From assembly GCA_002394125.1 (NCBI GenBank), contig DGSY01000044.1, forward strand, positions 1-6,937: DNA of 6,937 bases, given 5' to 3'. Position 1 is the stretch's first letter. Every line of letters begins with the position of its first letter. This document shows positions 1 through 6,099 of this stretch, in pieces. Position numbers and translations under genes: made by a program. The notes below the pieces were generated by a model. It was not told the DNA's origin and made no database searches. It worked only from the letters and a program-made list of their open reading frames with translations. The stretch is from Ruminococcus sp. UBA4350 (GTDB lineage Bacteria; Bacillota; Clostridia; Oscillospirales; Ruminococcaceae).

Positions 1-9
1 TGTCAATAG

Positions 10-55
10 AAAAAACGCCATAGTACTTCTGACCGCATATCAGAAATACTATGGC
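10..55 (-). terminator. Intrinsic terminator of the sigma/anti-sigma operon
   Basis: Arms at 17-32 and 40-55 form a 16-bp hairpin. Read on the minus strand it contains one G-U wobble and no mismatch, with a 7-nt loop. A run of six T residues (minus strand, positions 10-15) follows one base after the stem. It starts about 60 bp after the anti-sigma stop codon. The plus-strand reading has a C-A mismatch and no T run, so the terminator works for minus-strand transcription only. Confidence 0.9.
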
Positions 56-118
56 TTAAAACTTCTATATCAGCATCGCCCTTTCGTCCGGTCAGTAGGA
101 TATGCAGAATGCTGCGGA

Positions 119-907
119 TTATGCATCGGGGATATCCGCGAGCCGCTGCCCGACTGTGAGATGCGCCGTGCCGTCGGGGGAAGCATGGGCGAGCGCGGCG
201 AGTACATTCAGATCATACGCAAAATTACCGTCGCTGCACCGGAACATGACCGTGCTGCCCTCTGCGACCGGTGCCGACAGTCCGACACGCTTCCAGAAGC
301 TCTTGTATTTGATTATGCCCGGCGTTCCCAAAGGCGGCAGATAAACCGAATAGAGCGCGGCATCTGTTACCCTAGGCTGATACTGCCCCGGAATATCATT
401 CTGCACGGTCATGCTTGCACCGTGTATCTCCGGCCGGACAGCAAGACAGGCGCCCGCCATTGTAACATTGATCATCTCATAGAGCGTTCCGCCCTCCGTT
501 TTCTGCGCGGAAAGCGCTTCGTCATAGCTGTAGAAACGATGAAATTTTTTGCTCGGATGCGGGTTTTCCTCATTGCGGAGATCCCAGTAGGTGTAGATCT
601 CCAGCTCGATCTGATCGGAGCGGAGCTGAAATCCCCGCAGGCAGAATATATAGAATAATGTCCAGAACAGCAGCACCGCAGCCGCAGCGATCAGAATGTT
701 CCGTTTTCCGCGCCGCCGGACGGCTTTCAGCGCGTGGATATCTTCGGGCGGCGTGATCGGCGGAACGCTCTGTTCCTGCATGACGGCATATTTGGCTGCA
801 CAGGACGCGCATTCCGCGAGATGCGATTCCAGCTCCGCAGCGGTCTCGTCCGAGGTCAGATGCTCGGCATAGAGCGGCAAAAGATCCGTGACAACATTGC
901 ATTTCAT
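119..907 (-). CDS. Zinc-finger transmembrane anti-sigma factor
   Basis: This 262-residue protein probably binds and holds inactive the sigma factor encoded just upstream until an envelope signal releases it. The N-terminus (about 1-45) looks like a zf-HC2 anti-sigma zinc-binding domain. The H-x3-C-x2-C motif is present as His29, Cys33 and Cys36, with Cys3 as the likely fourth ligand. A basic stretch (RRRGKR, 64-69) precedes one hydrophobic membrane span at about 70-89, so the zinc domain should face the cytoplasm. The remaining roughly 170 residues would be outside the cell and match no domain I recognise. This is probably the sensory part. The start codon overlaps the sigma stop codon (ATGA) and has an AGGAGG ribosome site at 915-920 inside the sigma gene, so the two are translationally coupled. 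The anti-sigma role rests on motif, topology and gene pairing. The inducing signal cannot be read from the sequence. Confidence 0.88.
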   Translation of the reverse strand: MKCNVVTDLLPLYAEHLTSDETAAELESHLAECASCAAKYAVMQEQSVPPITPPEDIHALKAVRRRGKRNILIAAAAVLLFWTLFYIFCLRGFQLRSDQIELEIYTYWDLRNEENPHPSKKFHRFYSYDEALSAQKTEGGTLYEMINVTMAGACLAVRPEIHGASMTVQNDIPGQYQPRVTDAALYSVYLPPLGTPGIIKYKSFWKRVGLSAPVAEGSTVMFRCSDGNFAYDLNVLAALAHASPDGTAHLTVGQRLADIPDA

Positions 908-1389
908 GGCTTTTCCTCCTCATTCAGCTTTTGCTTTGCACGAAAGAAACTGACACGCGCCCAGTTTTCCGAGCGGCCGAAGATCTCGCCGATCGTGCGG
1001 AACGACAGGCCGGCTGCCGCACGCAGCAAAATCAGCTCCTTGTCCTGCTCCGGAAGACCGTGCAGCTTCCGCAGTACGCCGACCGAGATCTCATGCGATT
1101 CGGCGGCTTCATCGGGCGGGGGAGCGGGATCGGTCTGCTCCGGGATCTCTGCGCCGGACGGATGCGATTTGCGGCGGCGCAGCTCGGCTTTCCAGAGGTT
1201 TTTCGCAATGCCGCAGAGCCATGCATAGACCGACGATTCGCCGCGGAACCGGTTCAGATGCCGGATCGCCTGACAGAATGTCTCCTGCGTCAGCTCCTCT
1301 GCGGTATCCGGCTCATTGCAGAGCGTCATCAGATAGAGATAGACCTTTTTGCCGTATTCGCGGTAATATGCTTCGATATCCTCGGACAT
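904..1389 (-). CDS. ECF-type sigma-70 family RNA polymerase sigma factor
   Basis: This 161-residue alternative sigma factor has the minimal ECF layout. Region 2 (about residues 6-75) binds core polymerase and the -10 element. It includes the DTAEELTQETF stretch and the FRGESSVYAWLCGIAKN segment. A Pro/Glu-rich linker runs from about 76 to 102. Region 4 (about 103-157) binds the -35 element and contains a helix-turn-helix around LSFRTIGEIFGRSENWARV. There is no region 1.1 or 3, as expected for this class. The start at 1387-1389 is chosen for the strong AAGGAGGTG ribosome site just upstream. Its stop overlaps the anti-sigma start by 4 bp. Such pairs commonly switch on an envelope- or stress-response regulon, often including their own promoter. 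I saw only a sigma-A-like promoter upstream, so autoregulation is not shown. The exact ECF subgroup and target genes are unknown. Confidence 0.93.
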   Translation of the reverse strand: MSEDIEAYYREYGKKVYLYLMTLCNEPDTAEELTQETFCQAIRHLNRFRGESSVYAWLCGIAKNLWKAELRRRKSHPSGAEIPEQTDPAPPPDEAAESHEISVGVLRKLHGLPEQDKELILLRAAAGLSFRTIGEIFGRSENWARVSFFRAKQKLNEEEKP

Positions 1390-1431
1390 TGCTGCACCTC
1401 CTTTCGGTTTGCTTCGTTTATTAGTTGCATG

Positions 1432-1443
1432 AAAAGCGCTTTT
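1432..1443. promoter_or_regulatory. Perfect AAAAGCGCTTTT palindrome in the sigma operon leader
   Basis: This is a 12-bp perfect inverted repeat about 40-50 nt downstream of the predicted transcription start and about 43 bp before the sigma start codon. Its core, AAAGCGCTTT, matches the centre of CcpA catabolite-responsive elements, but the flanking TG/CA bases are out of register. It may be a protein-binding site, a short RNA hairpin or chance. Confidence 0.3.
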
Positions 1444-1487
1444 GTTACAGGTTCGGCAAAAAAATATATATATGCAGTCTTGCAGCC

Positions 1488-1516
1488 ATTATATCATAAT
1501 CGTATGATGAATGCAA
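1488..1516 (-). promoter_or_regulatory. Sigma-A-like promoter of the sigma/anti-sigma operon
   Basis: On the minus strand a perfect TATAAT (-10, 1488-1493) lies 17 bp from TTGCAT (-35, 1511-1516; only TTG matches the consensus). The predicted start is near 1481, giving a leader of about 90 nt before the sigma ATG. The leader includes an A/T-rich run (about 1457-1473) and the palindrome at 1432-1443. The weak -35 and strong -10 suggest modest constitutive expression or help from an activator. Confidence 0.65.
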
Positions 1517-1535
1517 CCTGTCGGCAGAACGCAGA

Positions 1536-1568
1536 AAATGCTGCCCTCCGCAACAGAAGGCAGCATTT
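1536..1568 (-). terminator. Intrinsic terminator of the alcohol dehydrogenase gene
   Basis: A perfect 10-bp inverted repeat has arms at 1536-1545 and 1559-1568 and a 13-nt loop. It starts 21 bp after the dehydrogenase stop codon. On the minus strand the second arm runs into four T residues, a short tail. It sits just upstream of the sigma promoter and separates the two units. The stem is perfect on both strands, but the plus strand has no gene to terminate. Confidence 0.75.
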
Positions 1569-1589
1569 GATTTGCAGTGATACAGCAGT

Positions 1590-2756
1590 TTACAGGCTTG
1601 CTTTCAGGATCTGCACGATCTCATCGCGGTTCAGCACCTTGTAGCCGCCGTTCAGAATGAGCGTTGCATCCGCGATGCCCTCGATCATGTCCGGCGTCGC
1701 GCCCAGCTCCGTCAGATTCAGCACAAGGCCGAGCTCCTTCATCCAGCTTTCCATTGCATCCAGTCCGGCATTTGCAAGCTGCTCATCCGTTTTGCCTGCG
1801 GGATCAATGCCCCAGACCTCTTTCGCAAAGCGCGCGAATTTCTTCGTGCCATAGGGGAGGATATAGCGGTAATACGGCAGCGAGACCGCGGCAAGCGTCA
1901 TGCCGTGCGTTGCATCGGTATAGGCGCCGACCGCCTGACCGAGCATATGCACCATCCAGTCGGTCGATTTGCCGCGGGAGACCAGCGTATTCAGCGCCCA
2001 TGTCGCCGTCCACATGATGTTCGAGCGCGCCTCGTAATCCTGCGGATCCTGCACGGCGATGCGGCTTGCATGGATCAGTCCGCGCATCAGTCCCTCGCTG
2101 ATATAATCAGAGGTATTGTCGTCCTCGCCGGAGAAATACTGCTCGCAGATATGATTCATGATATCGTAAATGCCCGCGCACATCTGATATTTCGGCAGCG
2201 TCATTGTATAGCGCGGATTGAGGATCGAGAATTTCGGCATGACATTGTCCCCGAACACATGGCCGATCTTGAGGTGCTGCTCGTGATTCGTGATGACCGA
2301 GCCGCCGTTCATCTCGGAGCCGGTGCCGGCCATTGTCAGCACACAGCCGACCGGCACGATCTCGCAGTCCGGCTCCTCAAAGCGCGCATAGTATTTCTCC
2401 CACGGATCCTCGTCACAGTGAACGGAGACCGAGACCGCCTTAGAATAATCGCAGACCGAGCCGCCGCCGACCGCGAGGATAAAATCGGTCTGATGTGCCT
2501 TTGCGGTCTTGACGCCTTCACGGAGCTTTTCGGCGGTCGGGTTCGGCATGACGCCGGAGACTTCCGCGACATTCTTGCCGCATTCCTTCAGGATCGCGGT
2601 GATCTCATCATAGATGCCGTTTTTCCTGACCGAGCCGCCGCCGTAGACCAGCAGAACATTTTTGCCGTACTGCGTCAGCTCGTCCTTCAGAAAGCTGATC
2701 GCATTCTCGCCGAAATAGAGCTTTGTGGGATTGTGGTAGCTGAAATTTCCGAGCAT
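1590..2756 (-). CDS. Iron-containing alcohol dehydrogenase (YqhD/BDH-type)
   Basis: This 388-residue group III (iron-type) alcohol dehydrogenase most likely reduces aldehydes to alcohols with NAD(P)H in the cytoplasm during fermentation or aldehyde detoxification. The N-terminal nucleotide-binding half carries GGGS at 39-42 and GGGSVCD at 97-103, plus the family TMAGTGSEMN stretch at 141-150. The helical half supplies the expected metal ligands Asp198, His202, His270 and His284, with the same D-x3-H and H-x13-H spacing as E. coli YqhD. The length is normal for the family. An upstream in-frame ATG at 2927 would give 445 residues. I rejected it because it lies beyond the promoter and operators and the added residues do not resemble the family, whereas the ATG at 2754-2756 has GGAGGT at 2763-2768. 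The gene is monocistronic with its own promoter and terminator. The overall pattern resembles butanol dehydrogenases and YqhD; exact substrate and cofactor cannot be set from sequence. Confidence 0.93.
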   Translation of the reverse strand: MLGNFSYHNPTKLYFGENAISFLKDELTQYGKNVLLVYGGGSVRKNGIYDEITAILKECGKNVAEVSGVMPNPTAEKLREGVKTAKAHQTDFILAVGGGSVCDYSKAVSVSVHCDEDPWEKYYARFEEPDCEIVPVGCVLTMAGTGSEMNGGSVITNHEQHLKIGHVFGDNVMPKFSILNPRYTMTLPKYQMCAGIYDIMNHICEQYFSGEDDNTSDYISEGLMRGLIHASRIAVQDPQDYEARSNIMWTATWALNTLVSRGKSTDWMVHMLGQAVGAYTDATHGMTLAAVSLPYYRYILPYGTKKFARFAKEVWGIDPAGKTDEQLANAGLDAMESWMKELGLVLNLTELGATPDMIEGIADATLILNGGYKVLNRDEIVQILKASL

Positions 2757-2762
2757 AATGAT

Positions 2763-2768
2763 ACCTCC
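2763..2768 (-). promoter_or_regulatory. Ribosome binding site that fixes the dehydrogenase start
   Basis: GGAGGT on the minus strand ends 6 nt before the ATG at 2754-2756. This favours that start over the upstream in-frame ATG at 2927. Confidence 0.85.
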
Positions 2769-2791
2769 GTTTGGTTGCAGATTCAGATGAA

Positions 2792-2814
2792 TATATTGAC
2801 ACAGTGTCAATATA
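2792..2814. promoter_or_regulatory. Operator 1: 23-bp perfect palindrome at the dehydrogenase transcription start
   Basis: Two perfect 11-bp arms flank a single central base (A2803). The core is TTGACAC-A-GTGTCAA with TATA-type extensions on both sides. It covers the predicted transcription start (near 2811) and the first part of the leader, a classic place for a repressor. An RNA hairpin is also conceivable, but there is no T run after it, and a second copy of the same core lies upstream, which favours a dimeric DNA-binding protein. Confidence 0.8.
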
Positions 2815-2817
2815 ATT

Positions 2818-2846
2818 AGTATAGCATAAAAGTGACACGGTGTCAA
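2818..2846 (-). promoter_or_regulatory. Promoter of the alcohol dehydrogenase gene
   Basis: On the minus strand a consensus TTGACA (-35, 2841-2846) and TATACT (-10, 2818-2823) are separated by exactly 17 bp. This is a strong sigma-A-type promoter. The -35 hexamer is embedded in operator 2 and the predicted start lies in operator 1, so bound regulator should block polymerase. The leader is about 55 nt. Confidence 0.85.
2833..2845. promoter_or_regulatory. Operator 2: TGACAC-G-GTGTCA palindrome over the -35 box
   Basis: A perfect 6-bp arm pair around G2839 repeats the core of operator 1. On the minus strand the shared part extends to TATTGACAC-N-GTGTCA. The two centres are 36 bp apart, about 3.4 helical turns, so the sites are not on the same face of straight DNA. 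The regulator is not encoded in this window. Size and symmetry suit a homodimeric helix-turn-helix repressor such as a TetR-family protein (inference). Confidence 0.75.
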
Positions 2847-2945
2847 TACAGAACCGTACAGATTCCGGAAATTCAGCTGATTCGATAAAAATGCAGGGCA
2901 GGATTTGTGAATGATGCTGATGCACATTCATTGAAAAGAGAATCC

Positions 2946-2980
2946 AAAAAGGAGCCGCGCAGCTTGTCACTGTGCGGCTC
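2946..2980 (-). terminator. Intrinsic terminator of the glycosyltransferase/membrane protein operon
   Basis: Minus-strand arms GAGCCGC (2974-2980) and GCGGCTC (2952-2958) form a 7-bp G+C-rich stem. Inside it are one A-C mismatch and a further 3-bp CAG/CTG extension around a 7-nt loop. One base after the stem comes a run of five T residues (positions 2946-2950). It begins about 10 bp after the stop codon of the membrane protein gene. Confidence 0.88.
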
Positions 2981-2990
2981 TCTGTGAAGA

Positions 2991-4955
2991 TTATTTTTTC
3001 TTTTTGCCGTATTTCTTTTTCCGCTGCTTCGATGAAAGCGTATCGTCTGCTTTTTTGTCAGCTGCATCCTCCGCAGGTGCGGGATCGTCAGCAGGCTGCG
3101 GTGTTTCAGCGGAGCCTGATTCTGCTGCTTCCGGCAGCGGGGCGGCTCCGGCAGAAACCGGAATGCTCCTTCCGCCGAACTGTACGCCCTCCATACTGAC
3201 GAACGGTACCGTGCAGAGCAGCGGCAGTGTCGAGAAGAAGGAGTACATATACCGGAATTCGGCATAGACCGGCGCGGCGATCAGCAGCGTTCCCCAGATG
3301 CTCATGACCGGAAGGAAGATCAGCAGGAACGGCAGCTTGCGCTTTGTAAATGCTGCGCCCATCATAAAGACCGCGACCCAGACCGCCGTACCGATGCTCC
3401 AGAACAGACCGAGGAAATAGATATCCCTGTATTTCTCGCGCAGATCCAGAAGCTTTCTCGTGGTCTCATCACTGAATGCGGATTCTCTGTGCAGATCAAA
3501 TCCGTCATAGCGGAATTCACCGGAATAGACCCAGTTCTGCACATCCGGGAACCAGTATCCGAGCGTCTGATAGACAGTTGCGATGATATAATCCTTCGGG
3601 TATTTTTTTCCGAGATCGAGCCAGAGGTGAAAGAATTCGCTCTTATGCTCGGCTACATACTGTTCATTTCCGTGCTCCCAGACATAGACCTTGATGCCGT
3701 CTGCGGAATTCGGGAAATAATTATCCTTGAGTCCCTGAATATCAGCCACATTTGCGATCAGGTCGAGCTGTTCCTGCGTCATCGGACGCTCATTTTTCAG
3801 CACGGCACCGATCATCTGCTGCGGCAGCGCCAGACTTTCCAGCGGCTCCGGCTTCTGGATGCCGAGTGCATTATAGACCGGACGCGTCACGATCAGGCTG
3901 ACTGCCAGTGCAGAAACGGTTATGCCGAGCATGACCGGCTTCCGCCTGCGGATGCAGAATATCACAATGAACACTGTGGTCAGCATATAGGCATAGAGGC
4001 CGTTGCTGCGGAACAGGCAGACGCCGATGCCCGTCAGAAAGAGCATGATGCCCTCAAACAGCGGAAGCTTTTCCGCGCCCTGCCGGAAGTGCAGCAGAAT
4101 GCGCCAGAGCGTGACGGAATAGCAGACAACGAACGCTGCAAACGGGATATCCTTCCAGATCGTTATGCTGTAGGCGCCGTGATAGCTCAGCAGCGCGAAG
4201 CAGGCGAGGACAGCGCCGGTCATCAGCTTTCTGACGCGCAGACGGTACATTGTCGTGAGCAGATAGGAGAACGCAAAGGAGAGCAGGATCATCTGACAGA
4301 CAACATATGTCGCAACTGCGCGGTTATCGTCATGAAAGACCGCCTTGCCGATGCTGAAAAAGAACTTGATGACATAGGTGTGCGCAATCGGGTGATGATT
4401 GGAGAGCGGTTCATTTCCGACCATCTGATTCAGCTGGTGGAGCGAGTCGGAGGTCACCTCACCGGGATAGCCGAGCATGAAATGCGGCAGCCAGCAGACG
4501 AACATAATGCCCGCCGCCGCAAAGAAGAATTTGATGCGTTTCTTCTGCGGGGGCTCCTCTCCGGGCGTATTGATGCGGAAATCCCGCATCCTGTCCAGCA
4601 GTACAGCCGTGAGCGCCTTGAAGAACAGCCACAGTCCGACCAGAAGCTCGATCGTATAGCGGGCGGCGTGCTTGTCCTGAAATGTCAGCCATTCGTATTT
4701 TTGCATGAACAATGCCGCGGTGAAGAACAGTGCGAGCAGGACCGACGCAATGCTGACCTTTTTATCCCTGACGCGGAATGCAGCGCGGAAAAGCGGCAGC
4801 ATCAGTATGGCAAAGAACAGCGTAAAGATATTCGCTGTCGAAAAGGTCAGGTACCGTGCAATGCCTGCCGCAGCAAGAGCCGCACAGAGGATGACCTGAA
4901 ATTTGCCGAATGCATCAGATGCTATGATTTCATTGAGTTTGTTTTTGAGTGTCAT
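2991..4955 (-). CDS. Large polytopic membrane protein, DUF6020/GT-C-like
   Basis: This 654-residue integral membrane protein has about a dozen hydrophobic spans, including around 20-36, 41-58, 67-85, 101-120, 142-162, 213-234, 246-262, 268-290, 302-333, 341-358, 513-534 and 541-585. After the fifth span is a likely external loop (163-192) with YPGEVTSDS and SNHHPIAH. With FRSNGLYA (315-322) and EFRYMYS (566-572), this resembles clostridial DUF6020 proteins and, more distantly, GT-C glycosyltransferases that use lipid-linked sugars. A soluble segment (about 361-510) separates the last spans. The tail (about 600-654) is Pro/Ala/Glu/Asp-rich and ends in a Lys-rich cluster. The start overlaps the stop of the upstream glycosyltransferase (ATGA); AAGGA at 4968-4972 is rather far away, so expression likely depends on translational coupling. 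A role in moving sugar onto a surface acceptor is inferred; O-antigen-polymerase-like or transport roles are alternatives. Confidence 0.75.
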   Translation of the reverse strand: MTLKNKLNEIIASDAFGKFQVILCAALAAAGIARYLTFSTANIFTLFFAILMLPLFRAAFRVRDKKVSIASVLLALFFTAALFMQKYEWLTFQDKHAARYTIELLVGLWLFFKALTAVLLDRMRDFRINTPGEEPPQKKRIKFFFAAAGIMFVCWLPHFMLGYPGEVTSDSLHQLNQMVGNEPLSNHHPIAHTYVIKFFFSIGKAVFHDDNRAVATYVVCQMILLSFAFSYLLTTMYRLRVRKLMTGAVLACFALLSYHGAYSITIWKDIPFAAFVVCYSVTLWRILLHFRQGAEKLPLFEGIMLFLTGIGVCLFRSNGLYAYMLTTVFIVIFCIRRRKPVMLGITVSALAVSLIVTRPVYNALGIQKPEPLESLALPQQMIGAVLKNERPMTQEQLDLIANVADIQGLKDNYFPNSADGIKVYVWEHGNEQYVAEHKSEFFHLWLDLGKKYPKDYIIATVYQTLGYWFPDVQNWVYSGEFRYDGFDLHRESAFSDETTRKLLDLREKYRDIYFLGLFWSIGTAVWVAVFMMGAAFTKRKLPFLLIFLPVMSIWGTLLIAAPVYAEFRYMYSFFSTLPLLCTVPFVSMEGVQFGGRSIPVSAGAAPLPEAAESGSAETPQPADDPAPAEDAADKKADDTLSSKQRKKKYGKKKK

Positions 4956-5959
4956 TCCGCATCACCGTCCTTCTTGCTGATTTCTCCCTGAATGCGCTGC
5001 AAATGCTTCAGTCTTTCGTCGGAGCGGTGCAGATTGATCTCAAAATCCTGCCTGTTTTTCTGGATGATGCAGCCGAGGATCATGCCGGCGAAGAATGACT
5101 GCAAGGCGGCGATCATGGTAAAGCCGCAGACAATCAGCGTCGGGAACCTTGCGACCTGTCCGGTGCGGATATACTGCGTCAGCACCGGAATGAAAAATCC
5201 GGCCGAGATCAGAAAGAGGATCAGTGCGATCAGCCCGAAGAACTGCATCGGCCGGTAATTCTTATACATCCGCAGGATCGTGCGCAGAACCTTGAATCCG
5301 TCGGAATAGGTATTCAGCTTGGATTCGCTGCCCTCGACGCGGTCACGGTAGCCGATCACGACATTCTCGGTTGACATATTCTTGTCGATCGCGTGAATGC
5401 TCATCTCGGTCTCGATCTCGAAGCCTTTTGAGAGAACCGGAAAGGTCTTGACAAAATGGAAGCTGAATGCGCGGTATCCGGTCATGATATCCTTGATATC
5501 GGAGCGGAAAAAGCGGTTGATGCAGAAGCGGACGAGCGTATTTCCGAAATTGTGGAAGGGACGCTTGTTCTCGGTGAAATAGGTCGAAGACAGGCGGTCG
5601 CCGACGACCATGTCGATCTTCCTCTCAAGAACGGGCGATGCGATCGCGCGGGCATATTCCGCGGGATAGGTGTCGTCACCGTCAACCATGAGATAGCATT
5701 CCGCGTCGATCTCGCGGAACATTCTGCGGATGACATTGCCCTTGCCCTGCTGATACTCATGCCGAACGACTGCGCCGGCTTCTGCGGCGAGCTCGGCGGT
5801 GCCGTCGGTGGAGTTGTTGTCGTAGACATAGATCACTGCTTCGGGAAGCGCCGCCTTGAAATCACGGACAACCTTTGCAATGGTTTTGGCTTCGTTAAAG
5901 CACGGAATGAGAACGGCGATCCGGTCGAGCCGGTTGTCTTGCTGTGCTGATAACTGCAT
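4952..5959 (-). CDS. Membrane-anchored family 2 glycosyltransferase (DPM/GtrB-like)
   Basis: This 335-residue protein probably transfers a sugar from a nucleotide donor to a lipid carrier such as undecaprenyl phosphate on the inner face of the membrane. The GT-A domain (about 12-230) shows VLIPCFNEAKTI (16-27) and the nucleotide-binding YDNNSTDGT (46-54). It also has the metal-binding VDGDDTYP (92-99, DxD at Asp93/Asp95) and a GYRAFS acceptor-side motif (161-166). YRDRVEGSESKLNTYSDGF (204-222) is typical of this subgroup. Two C-terminal membrane spans (about 239-261 and 274-299) and a charged cytoplasmic tail follow. This layout fits dolichol-phosphate-mannose-synthase-like and GtrB-like enzymes. 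The start has an AAGGA site a few bases upstream and lies below a good promoter. Its stop overlaps the next gene, so the two form one unit: this enzyme would make the lipid-linked sugar and its neighbour would use it. Sugar and acceptor are unknown. Confidence 0.9.
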   Translation of the reverse strand: MQLSAQQDNRLDRIAVLIPCFNEAKTIAKVVRDFKAALPEAVIYVYDNNSTDGTAELAAEAGAVVRHEYQQGKGNVIRRMFREIDAECYLMVDGDDTYPAEYARAIASPVLERKIDMVVGDRLSSTYFTENKRPFHNFGNTLVRFCINRFFRSDIKDIMTGYRAFSFHFVKTFPVLSKGFEIETEMSIHAIDKNMSTENVVIGYRDRVEGSESKLNTYSDGFKVLRTILRMYKNYRPMQFFGLIALILFLISAGFFIPVLTQYIRTGQVARFPTLIVCGFTMIAALQSFFAGMILGCIIQKNRQDFEINLHRSDERLKHLQRIQGEISKKDGDAE

Positions 5960-6017
5960 ATGTTTCCTTCTTCCCCGATCTGCCGGAACAGATCAATATA
6001 GTATGTTGTAACATCTT

Positions 6018-6046
6018 ATTATAGCACATTATCCGGAAAAGTGCAA
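6018..6046 (-). promoter_or_regulatory. Promoter of the glycosyltransferase/membrane protein operon
   Basis: On the minus strand a perfect TATAAT (-10, 6018-6023) lies 17 bp from TTGCAC (-35, 6041-6046; only TTG matches the consensus). It sits in an AT-rich spacer after queF and predicts a leader of about 50 nt. I see no convincing terminator between queF and this promoter (only a weak A/T-only hairpin near 6060-6080), so some read-through from queF is possible. Confidence 0.65.
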
Positions 6047-6099
6047 GGAATACAGAAATATAAAAAGTGTTATATTGTAAATATTTTTCAGGATAGTTC

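Noticed and set aside
161..658. Plus-strand frame of 165 codons opposite the anti-sigma gene
   Set aside because: It is antisense to a gene with a clear zinc motif, membrane span and operon partner, with no recognisable product.
1905..2819. A 304-codon open frame on the plus strand
   Set aside because: It is antisense to the alcohol dehydrogenase, which has all its metal ligands and cofactor motifs. The plus-strand product resembles nothing and runs through the dehydrogenase promoter.
2757..2927. N-terminal extension of the alcohol dehydrogenase (start at 2927)
   Set aside because: The extension contains the promoter and both operators. The extra 57 residues do not resemble the family, and a good ribosome site precedes the ATG at 2756.
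2952..2980. The same hairpin as a plus-strand terminator
   Set aside because: The stem pairs slightly better on the plus strand (G-U instead of A-C), but no T run follows it directly and there is no plus-strand gene to terminate.
2873..3265. A 130-codon minus-strand frame spanning the end of the membrane protein gene and the intergenic region
   Set aside because: It overlaps the membrane protein in another frame, passes through the terminator hairpin and has an Arg/Ser-rich, non-family composition.
3489..4991. A 500-codon open frame on the plus strand
   Set aside because: It is antisense to the membrane protein gene. Its product is a charged, His/Arg/Asp/Glu-rich sequence with no family resemblance, typical of a shadow frame opposite a G+C-rich gene. 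The minus-strand protein has coherent membrane spans and motifs.
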